DNA of 64,000 nucleotides from Gordionus sp. m RMFG-2023 (Eukaryota > Nematomorpha > Gordioida > Chordodea > Parachordodidae), in the NCBI RefSeq assembly GCF_954871325.1, contig NC_088775.1, forward strand, positions 58,133,561 to 58,197,560, written 5' to 3'. The notes beneath the pieces are model-generated. The model was not told where the DNA came from, searched no databases, and worked only from the letters and a program-made list of their open reading frames with translations. A program made the position numbers and the translations under genes. Shown here piece by piece: positions 22,308 to 36,390 of the stretch (position 1 is its first letter; each line of letters opens with the position of its first letter).

Positions 22308-22874
22308 TGTCACATATGGATAATTTGTCATATTGAGAAAAGTTGGAACCTAAAAAAAATAAAATAAAAATATAATTAAATACTAAAATATGATACTAAA
22401 TCTTTATTAAATACTAATAATAAACTATAATTAAATATAAAGTGAAAACATAATCAAAATAATAGAAAAATAAAATTATTATAAAATAAAAGTAAAAATT
22501 ATATGCGAAAAAATTAAGTAAAATTAAAAAAACTAAAAAGTTCTCTAAATTATATAAATTTTGTCTTTTATATCCTATTATAACATAATAAATTTCGTCT
22601 CATTATAATCAACTTTAAATCATTATTCAAAAATTTATCAAAATTATTTTTATAATAAACCAAATATCCTTTCTTTCTATATAAAACCATATATATATAG
22701 TATCATTATTTACATAATATAATACTCGCATTATTAACAATAGACATATTCAAATTTTACATGAACTCTAAATATTCAATTATAAATATATAAAAAAAAC
22801 TATTTTCTGTAAATATTCAAATTTATATACACAAGATCTTAAATAAGTGCAAATCAAAATAATGCAATCACAAC
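22308..22874 (-). repeat. LTR of the non-coding LTR element, left copy
   Basis: Matches 27977-28305 and 45310-45545 nearly throughout. The plus-strand start TGTCACATATGG and end TGCAATCACAACA are shared. It holds the uninterrupted version of the site (around 22640) at which gypsy 2 entered the other LTR. Confidence 0.8.
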
Positions 22875-23893
22875 ACCCTTCCACTTAAGTTAGATTCCAT
22901 CATTCCGCGACTGACCAACCTTCTTTCGATTTCGACTTTACTGATCTTGCATCTTTACCAAATCTATTCTTCTTAATCTTTAATGTCTTCTAATTTCTAA
23001 CTACAGCTGTCCCTTGTCTAGTATTCTTAGTTTCTACCATCGTTCGTATCCAATTACAGCTTGAAATTCTTGATTTCTATCTTCTGTTGCTTGTCAACTC
23101 TTAGTAAACGATTAGCTCTTTATCTCTGTAGGCCACTGATGAACTCCATAACGCATGTTTTCACAATTCCCGATGGCTAGTTACCAATTATTGATTGATA
23201 CTATTCTTTCTTTACAATCTTTGTCTCTTCTAACGTCCGTTTTAATAACTAATAACTCTTTATCGAGGTAATTGACTATAACGGGTTTGATTACGATTGC
23301 TTGTAAACGATTATCGATGAATTCTAGTCTCTTTTCAACTTTGGTTTTTTCTATTAACCATCTGAACTTCTTTATAATTTATCCTAGCTTGTCGCTTGTT
23401 TCTACGATTCTCTTGTAATAAATGATTAGCGCTTTATTTTGGTAAACGAATGGCGATGCTTGATCGGTGATTAGATTATTTCCACAAATTCTTGTGCCGA
23501 TGATCATCAACTTCCATATCTTAGACTAAAGTTTCCGTAAACAATTGGCGATATTGGTAAACGATTAACGTTTGCAGCATGAACGTCTCGAACATCTGTT
23601 CTATCTAGTCTATTGTTTCCAACGTTCTCTTGTAATTGATTAGTTTTTGGCATCTAATTCTTGTAATCGTATAGATCCTTTAGACTTTCAAGTCTTCTAC
23701 GTCAGTTCCTAGATATCGATTTTGTCTTTATTCTCACTTGATCTTTGTATCAACATTTCAGAATGCATCTAATCTACTTCTACCTAAATTAATCTATTTA
23801 ACCCCTTCTGAAATATTTTATCACTTTTTCTTACATTCATTCTCAAATTTAAAATACATCCAATATATGAGTAAAATATATAATATGTCCATT
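22875..23893. other. internal region of the non-coding LTR element, left part
   Basis: No open reading frame. Pyrimidine-rich on the + strand, with degenerate repetition of TAAACGATTANCG-like words (about 23100-23620). Confidence 0.45.
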
Positions 23894-25037
23894 CATGCGC
23901 GTACGCAGAGGTAGGGGGGGGGCAGGGGGACAAAAAATGCAGATGCCGGACATATTTTTCAAAAATATTATTGTTTATATTAATTTATATTTGTTAATAT
24001 TTATTCCTATCTCATATTAAATATTTAATTACATTTATTTATCACATTGTTCTACTAAGTTATTTTATCAATTAATTTCGATTTCAAGTTTTCCGGCGTA
24101 ATATTTACTAATTATTTTCAAATTTTTAGTGGCGTAATATTTATCTACCATTTTCAAATTTCTAGTCAAATAATAATTAATTAAACTCCTTGTCCAACAG
24201 GGAGAAAAAAATTGCAAGCTTGTCCAACGAGATAGAGTCTTCGCCATCAAGTACTAACAGCTTTTATGGAGTCATAAGAGGCGAATATTTGCTATTACTG
24301 AAATATCGCCTAAGAAATATTTCCTTAGAAGCAAGAAAATTATTGGATTCAATACTTATTCCAAATTTTTTTTCTCATTAGAATGTAGTATTTAATAAAA
24401 CTATATTCAAAAACATGTCATTGATTTGATTAAGAAGATGAGAATATCGGAGAGCATTTTATTAGAACTCAAGGAAATTAGAGCTAATGTTGAAGAAGAA
24501 TTTCATATTTTATATGTTATATGTTATTGTTGAGTCAAAAGCAGAACTATACGTGTTTAATATTTGTCTCCCTCGACTTGCAGCAGGGCAAGCTCATCGT
24601 TAAAACATTAATATAGGATCAGTAGAAGAGTATTATTAAACAAATGTCCACTCACTTAGATACATTTATAACCCAAATAAATGAATGGTTTTTAATTCAT
24701 CATGCATCACTTACTAATCTGCAGATATTACTTCCACAAACGCCTTACCAACCTTTTTCATATGATGATAGACAAAAAAAAATATTTGTTAGATTTTTAT
24801 TATGAAGATGTAAAGTATCTTATGATGCCTTATTAGCTGAATAACTATGTTTATAAAATTAACTATGGTTGATATAGTCCCAAAAAATGCTATGGATGCT
24901 TTGCATTTCAAACACATTTTAGATTATATTCCCAATATATTAAAAGTGTTTATATATATTAGCAACTCTTCCCATTAGTAAACTAATGAGAGAACATTCT
25001 CCTTTTTAAGAAGAATAACAGAGCCCTGCAGAGGTAC

Positions 25038-25382
25038 CATTTGCAAGGCACGGCCCGGATATTTTTTTAGAATTTTTTACGGCCCGGTTCGGGGTTTTTT
25101 TAAAATATTTTTAGGCCCACTCCGGCTTTTTTTAGAATAAAATTTTCAGGCCCGGCCCGGATTTTTTTAAAATAAATTATATTTCTTTTTGATTTTTTTA
25201 GCCAATAATAACGATTTCAAATATAGGCTGTTTTAAAATATACAACCCGGCCCGGATATTTTTTTTAAAAAATTTTCAGGCCCCTCTCGGGTGTTTTTGT
25301 AAAAAAAAAATTCGGGCCCGGCCCGGGTATATTTAAAAAATTAAAATACGATCCGGCTACCAGGTCTCTGAAAAAGTTACCA
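25038..25382. mobile_element. nested GC-rich hAT-type element in hAT-A copy 2
   Basis: 345 bp flanked by AGAGGTAC (25030-25037) and AGAAGTAC (25383-25390). It has GGCCCGG-T-run modules like 5959-6296 and lies at the homologous position of the host element. The two are therefore descendants of one insertion event. Confidence 0.78.
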
Positions 25383-25536
25383 AGAAGTACAACTTCTGAA
25401 AGTGGATTGAAAGGTTTGAATCTCTTGAATATTCATAGGCACTTGACGACAAACAAGGATGAGATAATTGAAAAATTAGCTTAATCCCAACGAAGATTAG
25501 AAACTTTTTGTGTATTAATTTATATTTCCAACATTT

Positions 25537-25539
<3 letters not shown>

Positions 25540-25567
<28 letters not shown>
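25540..25567. repeat. (TA)n microsatellite
   Basis: Uninterrupted TA run inside hAT-A copy 2. Confidence 0.9.
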
Positions 25568-25914
25568 GAATTTTAAAGGCTCAAAAAATTCAAATTTCTA
25601 TTTTGGGTCCTTTAAGTGATTCATATAGTGGTTATATTCACTTTATATTTTATAATTCACATTTATTTTATAGTTTTTCTATACCGCCAGTTCGTTTAAT
25701 TTAATTCACATTTATTATATAGTTTTTTATATGACGGTTTATTCATACAATTTTTTTATAATTCACTTTAATTTAAAATAGTGTATTAGAAATAGTTATT
25801 AGTTCTAATAAATATATGCTTGATATTTTTAAAAAACAATAATATTTCTTAAAAATTTTTATTATCAACCCCCTCCCCCCCCCCCCTCCGACCAAATTCC
25901 TACGTACGCGCCTG

Positions 25915-27976
25915 TGTCAACCTAGTCTTAATGTATAAGGTTATCGCCTCTAATCTAATTTTTTCTTACATAATCTATTAAATAGCTTAACTTCGATATA
26001 CTTTTTTTAAAAAAATTAAATCATAAAATTATAATACATTGTCAACATACGCTAAATGAATTATACCATTATGTCAAATTCTATCCCCTCTACCCTCAAT
26101 GAAGCCCAAATCCATATTTTCCTTGAGCCATTTGCAGGTAATCGTCCTTTATAGCTATCAATCCACATCCTTTGTCAAACATGTGTACAGTTGAATCTAA
26201 ATCTAAAATTCTCTTGAATATCTTGAATCTAAAAAAACTTAGTTCTAAATTTTTATTCAAAAAAATCTTGTCTTCTTTATTTTAAAGAAAATTCTTTTCT
26301 TCTTTATGTGGTTCACGCCAATTTTTCAAAAACATAATTATCTTTTTTATTCTTTTTCATTCACTCTCGTTGTTTAAAACAAACTGACTTATCTTCTCGC
26401 AAGTCTCGTTGTTTCTCAACACACCAAATTATGATTCTCATAACTCTCGCAGACTTGTTAAAAAAATAAATCAATTATGTCTATCATCAATTTTATTCTA
26501 TCTGAAATGATTCTCATAATTATGTCTATCATATTTCATTCTATCAGAAATTATGATTCTCATAATTGCGTCTATCATCAATATCATTCCATCAGAAATT
26601 ATGTTTCTCATAATTGTGTCTATCATCAATTTGTTCCTTTATAAATTATGATTATCATAATTGTGTCTATCTTCAATTTTAAAACACAAAATATGATTCT
26701 CTAATTCTAGCACAACTTGTTTAAAAAAAAACGTACTTTTTATTTCACCATTATATATCACTATTTTACACTACAATTCTTCTTTTAAAACTTCTTAAAT
26801 TCTCCTACTTATAACTAGTCTTATTTTAATTAAATATCAAAAAAAAAATTTCTTTTTTTCTTCTGAAGTATTTCGTATCCATATCATCATTATTCAAAAA
26901 AATTATTTCTTCAATCTGCACGATATTTTCGTATATCTAAAAACCCATTAAAACAATTTAAAATAAATTTTATCATTTCTTCTTTAGTATTACCTATTTT
27001 CCTCTTGTTTTTCTTTTTACTATTATTAGAATAATGTTGCCTAATTGACCTTAAATCTTATTAATGATTCAAAAAAATAAAAATCCGATCTCTAATTGAG
27101 CTCGATTGTGGCATAAATTTTCTAATGACGAAAGCTGTTTCTCCTTATGAAAATTTTTGGTTAATCAACAACCTAATATTATACTACATTCACATATCAA
27201 ATCCTTGAGGCTGTTTTATCTCTCGCAACCCTTAAAATAAAGGTTAACGTAAATCTTTAATAAGAATTTAAATACAACATCAACTATTTTCTAACAATAA
27301 ATTTATATTCTAATCTTATTCGCCGAATTTTTTAAATTTAGTTTAATTTTAATCTTCGCAATTTATGTTTATTTTTCTTTGTCATAGTTATTTCCAGTGA
27401 TCAATTTATAATAATTCTAAAATCTAAAATATGAGCCAACGTTCTGCGAAACACTTACACCAATAAACCGTCTCAATTAGTTTCAAAATTTAATTGGTTT
27501 TTAGCTTATCAGTAACTTCTAAATATAAAATTCCTAATTATCACCTTTAAATAACTAAAACACAAACTTCTTTATATCTTATCTACTATGAATGCTACCT
27601 TTATAATTCTTTGTTTTTAATTTTAGATATTATATTCCTACATAATTTTGTAACATAATCTTATCAATATTTACCAAAATTGCTATCGTAAAATAATTTT
27701 TCTTTTTCAACCTACATCTTTAATAATAAATCTAAATCACTTTTTAATCCATTTTTTATTTTAAAAGATAAATTTTCTTCTTTTTAGAATACTTTTCTAA
27801 ATATTTTTCCTACTTTTATTTTCATATTTTTCTTACGTCCTTCTGAAATTTTTTTTTTGTATTAGAATACAGTTTGACACTTCTCCTGGTCCCACTGTAT
27901 CCATTGATTTGTATTAGACTGAATTGGAGAACCTGATTTCATTTGTCTTTGGAACAAATCCTCTCTCCAACACCAC
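25915..27976. other. internal region of the non-coding LTR element, right part, with ~57-bp tandem repeats
   Basis: No gene was recognised. At about 26466-26690 a unit of roughly 57 bp containing TTATGATTCTCATAATTGTG and TCTATCATCAAT is repeated four to five times with drift. TTATGATTCTCATAA is itself an imperfect palindrome. The rest is AT-rich and featureless. Confidence 0.6.
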
Positions 27977-28305
27977 TGTCACATATGGAAATGTTGTCAT
28001 ATTGAGAAAAGTTGGAACCTAAAAAAAATAAAAGAAAAATAAAATTAAATACTAAAATATAATACTAAATCTTTATTAAATACTAATAATTAACTATAAT
28101 TAAATGTAAAGTGAAAACATAATCAAAATATAAGAAAAATAAAATTAATATAAAATAAAAGTAAAAATTATATGCGAAAAAATTAAGTAAAAGTAAAAAA
28201 AATTAAAAAGTCCTCTAAATTATATAAATTGTGTCTTTTATATTCGATTATAACATTTTCATCTCATTATAATCAACTTTAAATCATTATTCAAAAATTT
28301 ATATA
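27977..28305 (-). repeat. LTR of the non-coding LTR element, right copy, first segment
   Basis: Corresponds to the left part of 22308-22874 (shared GAGAAAAGTTGGAACC). Broken at about 28305 by the gypsy 2 insertion. Confidence 0.8.
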
Positions 28306-28386
28306 TGCCTAATAATTTTGTATGGAAGGTGTAACTTTAAAATTTAAATTTTTATTATTTTCTAAATTTTATCTAGTCTTTGTATA

Positions 28387-28780
28387 TGTTAGCGCCAATG
28401 TGAAATATTTTCAGCAATGTGAGGTAGTGGTAAGGGTAATTTTGTTATTTCAGCAATGTGCACATTGCCGGGTTAAATCAGGCAATGTGTAATTTTTGTA
28501 ATATTATATTATTAATAATTTTTTCGTTATTATTAATAATTTTTAAGATTAATATTATATTTTAATTTAAAATATATTTTAATTTATTACAATATATTTT
28601 TTGATTAATATTTTTCTTTTTGATCGCTAATTTTTTTATTTTTTGTGTTATATGTTTTTTTAATAAATTTTTTTAAATATATTTTTTTGATTGATAATTT
28701 TTTTTTTATTTTTTTTTTTTGTGTTTATATGATTTTTTTTAATATATTTTTTTAAATATATTTTTAGATAATTTTTAAGG
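28387..28780 (+). repeat. fold-back left arm, unique terminal part
   Basis: Contains AATGTG or CACATTGCC-type motifs four to five times (28397-28495), including the perfect palindrome GCAATGTGCACATTGC. Long A/T runs follow that are shared, inverted, with 38870-39590. Confidence 0.75.
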
Positions 28781-31700
28781 TAATAGTGATAAATGTCATA
28801 ATCGTTATTTTTGAACTTTTTTGAGTTTTTTTAAAGCAAATAGATAAAAATATGTTTTGTAAATATGTTAAATTAATATTTCAGTGAAAGTGCACTATGG
28901 AAAAGTGACAATTGTCACAAACGTTATTTTTGAACTTTTTTGAGTTTTTTAAAGTAAATGGGTAAAAATATGTTTTGTAAACATGTTAAATTAATATTTC
29001 AGTGAAAGTGCACTATGGAAAAGTGACATTTGTCATAATCGTTATTTTTGAACTTTTTCGAGTTTTTTTAAAGTAAATGGGTAAAAATATGTTTTGTAAA
29101 CATGTTAAAATAATATTTAAGTGAAAGTGTACTATGGAAAAGTGACAATTGTCATAATCGTTATTTTTAAACTTTTTTTAGATTTTTTAAAGCAAATAGA
29201 AATATGTTTTGTAAATATGTTAAATTAATATTTCAGTGAAAGTGCACACTGGAAAAGAGACAATTGTCATAATCGTTATTTTTATCTTTTTTCAGTTTTT
29301 TAAAGTAAATGGGTAAAAATATGTTTTGTAAACATGTTAAATTAATATTTCAGTGAAAGTGTACTATATAAAAGTGACAATTGTCATAATCGTTATTTTT
29401 GAACTTTTTTGAGTTTTTTTAAAGTAAATGGGTAAAAATATGTTTTGTAAACATGTTAAATTAATATTTCAGTGAAAGTGTACTATAGAAAAGTGACAAC
29501 TGTCATAATCGTTATTTTGAACTTTTTTAAGTTTTTTTAAAGTAAATTGGTACAAATATGTTTTGTAAACATGTTAAATTAATATATCAGTGAAAGTGTA
29601 TTATAGAAAAGTGACAATTGTCATAATCGTTATTTTTGAACTTTTTTGAGTTTTTTTTAAAGTAAATGGGTAAAAATATGTTTTGTAAACAAGTTGAATT
29701 AATATTTCAGTGAAAGTGCACTATGGAAAAGTGACAATTGTCATAATCGCTTTTTTTGAACTTTTTTCAGTTTTTTAAAGTAAATGGGTAAAAATATGTT
29801 TTGTAAACATGTTAAATTAATATTTCAGTGAAAGTGCACTATGGAAAAATGACAATTGTCAAAATCGTTATTTTTGTACTTTTTTAAGTTTTTTTAAAGT
29901 AAATGGGTAAAAATATGTTTTGTAAACATGTTAAATTAATATTTCAGTGAAAGTGCACTATGGAAAAGTGACAATTGTCATAATCGTTATTTTTGTACTT
30001 TTTGAAGTTTTTTTAAAGTAAATGGGTAAAAATATGTTTTGTAAACATGTTAAATTAATATTTCAGTGAAAGTGTAATATGGAAAAGTGACATTTGTCAT
30101 AATCGTTATTTTTGAAATTTTTTGAGTTTTTTTAAAGTAAATCGGTAAAAATATGTTTTGTAAACATGTTAAATTAATAGTTCTATGGAAAAGAGACAAT
30201 TGTCATAATCGTTATTTTTGAACTTTTTCGAGTTTTTTTAAAGTAAATGGGTAAAAATATGTTTTGTAAACATGTTAAAATAATATTTAAGTGAAAGTGT
30301 ACTATGGAAAAGTGACAATTGTCATAATCGTTATTTTTAAACTTTTTTTAGATTTTTTAAAGCAAATAGAAATATGTTTTGTAAATATGTTAAATTAATA
30401 TTTCAGTGAAAGTGCACACTGGAAAAGAGACAATTGTCATAATCGTTATTTTTATCTTTTTTGAGTTTTTTAAAGTAAATGGGTAAAAATATGTTTTGTA
30501 AACATGTTAAATTAATATTTCAGTGAAAGTGCACTATGGAAAAGTGATAATTGTCATAATCGTTATTTTTGAACTTTTTTGAGTTTTTTAAAGTAAATGG
30601 GTAAAAATATGTTTTGTAAACATATTAAATAAAATATTTCAGTGAAAGTGTACTATGGAAAAGTGACATTTGTCATAATCGTTATTTTTGAACTTTTTGA
30701 GTATTTTAAAGTAAATGGGTAAAAATATGTTTTGTAAACATGTTAAATTAATATTTCAGTGAAAGTGCACTATGGAAAAGTGACAATTGTCAAAATCGTT
30801 ATTTTTGTACTTTTTTAAGTTTTTTTAAAGTAAATAGGTAAAAATATGTTTTGTAAACATGTTAAATTAATATTTCAGTGAAAGTGTACTATGGAAAAGT
30901 GACAATTGTCATAATCGTTATTTTTGAACTTTTTTGAGTTTTTTTAAAGTAAATGGGTAAAAATATGTTTTGTAAACATGTTAAATTAATATTTCAGTGA
31001 AAGTGTACTATAGAAAAGTGACAACTGTCATAATCGTTATTTTGAACTTTTTTAAGTTTTTTTAAAGTAAATTGGTACAAATATGTTTTGTAAACATGTT
31101 AAATTAATATATCAGTGAAAGTGTATTATAGAAAAGTGACAATTGTCATAATCGTTATTTTTGAACTTTTTTGAGTTTTTTTTAAAGTAAATGGGTAAAA
31201 ATATGTTTTGTAAACATGTTAAATTAATATTTCAGTGAAAGTGCACTATGGAAAAGTGACAATTGTCATAATCGTTATTTTTGTACTTTTTGAAGTTTTT
31301 TTAAAGTAAATGGGTAAAAATATGTTTTGTAAACATGTTAAATTAATATTTCAGTGAAAGTGTAATATGGAAAAGTGACATTTGTCATAATCGTTATTTT
31401 TGAACTTTTTCGAGTTTTTTTAAAGTAAATGGGTAAAAATATGTTTTGTAAACATGTTAAAATAATATTTAAGTGAAAGTGTACTATGGAAAAGTGACAA
31501 TTGTCATAATCGTTATTTTTAAACTTTTTTTAGATTTTTTAAAGCAAATAGAAATATGTTTTGTAAATATGTTAAATTAATATTTCAGTGAAAGTGCACA
31601 CTGGAAAAGAGACAATTGTCATAATCGTTATTTTTATCTTTTTTCAGTTTTTTAAAGTAAATGGGTAAAAATATGTTTTGTAAACATGTTAAATTAATAT

Positions 31701-33320
31701 TTCAGTGAAAGTGCACTATGGAAAAGTGATAATTGTCATAATCGTTATTTTTGAACTTTTTTGAGTTTTTTAAAGTAAATGGGTAAAAATATGTTTTGTA
31801 AACATATTAAATAAAATATTTCAGTGAAAGTGTACTATGGAAAAGTGACATTTGTCATAATCGTTATTTTTGAACTTTTTGAGTATTTTAAAGTAAATGG
31901 GTAAAAATATGTTTTGTAAACATGTTAAATTAATATTTCAGTGAAAGTGCACTATGGAAAAGTGACAATTGTCAAAATCGTTATTTTTGTACTTTTTTAA
32001 GTTTTTTTAAAGTAAATGGGTAAAAATATGTTTTGTAAACATGTTAAATTAATATTTCAGTGAAAGTGTACTATATAAAAGTGACAATTGTCTTAATCGT
32101 TATTTTTGAACTTTTTTGAGTTTTTTTAAAGTAAATGGGTAAAAATATGTTTTGTAAACATGTTAAATTAATATTTCAGTGAAAGTGTACTATAGAAAAG
32201 TGACAACTGTCATAATCGTTATTTTGAACTTTTTTAAGTTTTTTTAAAGTAAATTGGTACAAATATGTTTTGTAAACATGTTAAATTAATATATCAGTGA
32301 AAGTGTATTATAGAAAAGTGACAATTGTCATAATCGTTATTTTTGAACTTTTTTGAGTTTTTTTTAAAGTAAATGGGTAAAAATATGTTTTGTAAACATG
32401 TTAAATTAATATTTCAGTGAAAGTGTACTATAGAAAAGTGACAACTGTCATAATCGTTATTTTGAACTTTTTTAAGTTTTTTTAAAGTAAATTGGTACAA
32501 ATATGTTTTGTAAACATGTTAAATTAATATTTCAGTGAAAGTGCACTATGGAAAAATGACAATTGTCAAAATCGTTATTTTTGTACTTTTTTAAGTTTTT
32601 TTAAAGTAAATGGGTAAAAATATGTTTTGTAAACATGTTAAATTAATATTTCAGTGAAAGTGTATTATAGAAAAGTGACAATTGTCATAATCGTTATTTT
32701 TGAACTTTTTTGAGTTTTTTTAAAGTAAATGGGTAAAAATATGTTTTGTAAACATGTTGAATTAATATTTCAGAGAAACACTATGGAAAAGTGACAATTG
32801 TCATAATCGCTTTTTTTGAACTTTTTTCAGTTTTTTAAATTAAATGGGTAAAAATATGTTTTGTAAACATGTTAAATTAATATTTCAGTGAAAGTGCACT
32901 ATGGAAAAGTGACAATTGTCAAAATCGTTATTTTTGTACTTTTTTAAGTTTTTTAAAGTAAATGGGTAAAAATATGTTTTGTAAACATGTTAAACTAATA
33001 TTTCAGTGAAAGTGCACTAAAGAAAAGTGACAATTGTCAAAATCGTTATTTTTGTACTTTTTTAAGTTTTTTTAAAGTAAATGGGTAAAAATATTTTTTG
33101 TAAACATGTTAAATTAATATTTCAGTAAAAGTGTAATATTGAAAAGTGACAATTATCATAATCGTTATTTTTGTACTTTTTAAGTTTTTTTAAAGTAAAT
33201 GGGTAAAAATATGTTTTGTAAACATGTTAAATTAATATTTCAGTGAAAGTGTACTATGGAAAAGTGACAATTGTCATAATCGTTATTTTTAGGCTTTTTC
33301 AAGTTTTTTTAAAGTAACAC
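28781..33320 (+). repeat. ~118-bp satellite array, left arm (about 38 units)
   Basis: The unit reads GTAAATGGGTAAAAATATG, TTTTGTAAACATGTTAAATT, AATATTTCAGTGAAAGTG, CACTATGGAAAAGTGACAAT, TGTCATAATCGTTATTTTTG, AACTTTTTTGAGTTTTTTTAA. Spacing measured on CGTTATTTTT is 115-119 bp. GACAATTGTC within the unit is a perfect palindrome. A variant unit with AGCAAATAGAAATATG recurs at 29191, 30361 and 31543, marking a higher-order repeat of about 1.17-1.18 kb (10 units). Confidence 0.9.
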
Positions 33321-33770
33321 ATCGTTCACTAAAGTGAATAAATATTTAAAATGTATTTACTCACATAATTGAAATAAATAAGTCAAAGATATTATAATTA
33401 GTTTGATATACAAATAACCGATGCAGGATTATATATTTAAATATATTTCGTAGTTAACATTTTAGGCAAAAATAAATTAATCTTACAATTATTTTAATCT
33501 TATATTGGCCTACTATAATAAATTATATTTAAAAAAATATTTCCGGATGTTATGAAGATTAAAGTTTAATCATAATAGTGGAATTTATTATCATTTAAAG
33601 TGATAAATGTTTTATTAATAAAATCTTAAATTTAATCAAATCAAGGAATGACGATTTGCAGGAAAATATCTCATCATTAATTTTGATTATATTAATAAAA
33701 CGAATTTAGGAATTTTATTGTTGATATTACTGTTAGTGACTTAAAAATATAAAACATATCTAAACTGAAA
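33321..33770. other. central spacer of the fold-back element
   Basis: About 450 bp of AT-rich sequence not built of the satellite. It separates the two oppositely oriented arrays. No open frame or known motif was seen. Confidence 0.65.
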
Positions 33771-35777
33771 TTTTAATTTAACATGTTTACAAGTCATATT
33801 TATACCCATTAACTTTAAAAAAAGTTCAAAAATAACGATTATGACAATTGTCACTTTTCTTTAGTACACTTTCACTGAAATATTAATTTAACATGTATAC
33901 AAAACATATTTTTACCGATTTACTTTAAAAAAAGTTCAAAAATAACGAGTATGACAATTGTCACTTTTCTATAATACACTTTCACTGAAATATTAATTTA
34001 ACATGTTTACAAAACATATTTTTACACAATTACTTTAAAAAATCTTAAAAAAGTTCAAAAATAACGATTGTCACTTTTCTATAGTACACTTTCACTGAAA
34101 TATTAATTTCACATGTATACAAAACATATTTTTACCCATTTACTTTAAAAATCTAAAAAAAGTTCAAAAATAACGATTATGACAATTGTCACTTTTCCTT
34201 AGTACACTTTCACTGAAATATTAATTTAACATGTTTACAAAACATAGTTTACCCATTTACTTTAAAAGATCTTAAAAAAGTTCAAAAATAACGATTATGA
34301 CAATTGTCACTTTTCCATAGTACTTTCACTGAAATATTAATTTAACATGTTTACAAAACATATTTTTACCCATTTACTTTAAAAAAACTTAAAAAAGTAC
34401 AAAAATAACGATTTTGACAATTGTCATTTTTCCATAGTGCACTTTCACTGAAATATTAATTTAACATGTTTACAAAACATATTTTTACCCATTTACTTTA
34501 AAAAACTGAAAAAAGTTCAAAAAAAGCGATTATGACAATTGTCACTTTTCCCATAGTACACTTTCACTGAAATTTTAATTAAACATGTTTACAAGATATA
34601 TTTTTACCAATTTAATTTAAAAAAACTTTAAAAAGTTCAAAAATAACGATTATCACAATTGTCACTTTTCCATAGTACACTTTCACTGAAATTTTGATTA
34701 AACATGTTTACAAAACATATTTTTACCCATTTACTTTAAAAGATCTTAAAAAAGTTCAAAAATAACGATTATGACAATTGCCATTTTCCCATAGTACACT
34801 TTCACTGAAATTTTAATTAAACATGTTTACAAGATATATTTTTACCAATTTAATTTAAAAAAACTTTAAAAAGTTCAAAAATAACGATTATCACAATTGT
34901 CACTTTTCCATAGTACACTTTCACTGAAATTTTGATTAAACATGTTTACAAAACATATTTTTACCCATTTACTTTAAAAGATCTTAAAAAAGTTCAAAAA
35001 TAACGATTATGACAATTGCCATTTTCCCATAGTACACTTTCACTGAAATTTTAATTAAACATGTTTACAAGATATATTTTTACCAATTTAATTTAAAAAA
35101 ACTTTAAAAAGTTCAAAAATAACGATTATCACAATTGTCACTTTTCCATAGTACACTTTCACTGAAATTTTGATTAAACATGTTTACAAAACATATTTTT
35201 ACCCATTTACTTTAAAAGATCTTAAAAAGTTTAAAAATAACGATTATGACAATTGTCACTTTTCCATAGTACACTTTCACTGAAATATTAATTTAACATG
35301 TTTACAAAACATATTTTTACCTATTTACTTTAAAAAAACTTAAAAAAGTTCAAAAATAACGATTATGACAATTGTCACTTTTCCTTAGTACACTTTCACT
35401 GAAATATTAATTTAACATGTTTACAAAACATAGTTTACCCATTTACTTTAAAAGATCTTAAAAAAGTTCAAAAATAACGATTATGACAATTGTCACTTTT
35501 CCATAGTACTTTCACTGAAATATTAATTTAACATGTTTACAAAACATATTTTTACCCATTTACTTTAAAAAAACTTAAAAAAGTTCAAAAATAAAGATTA
35601 AGACAATTGTCACTTTTCCATAGTACACTTTCACTGAAATTTTGATTAAACATGTTTACAAAAAATATTTTTACCCATTTACTTTAAAAGATCTTAAAAA
35701 AGTTCAAAAATAACGATTATGACAATTGTCACTTTTCCATAGTTCACTTTCACTGAAATATTAATTTAACATGTTTA

Positions 35778-36390
35778 CTGTCAAAAAATAGCTTTTCTTT
35801 TCTTTACGATAAGCTTTTTTTATTTTACGATAAGATCTTTTTATTTTCTTTACGATAAGCTCTTTTTATTTTATTTTTACGATAAGCTCTTTTATTTTAT
35901 TTTTCTTTTAAACAAACCTTTTTTTACTAAAAAAAATCAATAAAAAACCAAAATTTTAAAATCCACAATAAATTATTTATTATTTTTTTCTACGCTATTT
36001 ATATACATATTAATAAATAAATATTATCTTTTTCTAAAAAAATAATATTTAAAAAAAATAATAACTATTACTATTTAACTAAATGACGGTAATACAATAC
36101 ATGTTAAAATAGAAATAACTAATACTACATATACATATAGATAATATAAACTAAATCCTATTTAAACAAAATAATAACTATTTCTATTTAACTAAAATGA
36201 CAGTAAAACGATACATGTTAAAATAGAAATAACTAATACTACATATACATATAGATAATATAAACCAAATCCTATTTAAACAAAATAATAACTATTTCTA
36301 TTTAACTAAAATGACAGTAAAACGATACATGTTAAAATAGAAATAACTAATACTACATATAGATAATATAAACGAAATCCCTAGCTACGA
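35778..36390. repeat. module A copy 1 within right satellite array
   Basis: Begins CTGTCAAAAAATAGCTTTTC and ends AAATCCCTAGCTACGA. It has TTTACGATAAGCT repeats at the start and about three tandem units of roughly 114 bp containing ACTAATACTACATATACATA and ACGATACATGTTAAAATAG. It is absent from the left arm. Confidence 0.85.

Larger units (their letters stand above)
23894..25914 (+). mobile_element. hAT family A, copy 2 (most complete)
   Basis: Terminal repeats CATGCGCGTACGCAGAGG and its inverted partner ending CTACGTACGCGCCTG, followed inward by G- or C-runs. The flanks TGTCCATT and TGTCAACC are only partly alike. On the + strand an N-terminal piece remains open at 24190-24381 (SSTNSFYGVIRGEYLLLLKY). 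Later pieces include YLLDFYYEDV and, near 25395, TTSESGLKGLNLLNIHRHL, the hAT dimerisation tail. It is a decayed transposon with a nested GC-rich element at 25038-25382. Confidence 0.72.

Noticed and set aside
22014-22331. Overlapping open frames of 96 and 63 residues on opposite strands.
   Set aside because: No domain recognised; the region is decayed retroelement sequence running into an LTR.
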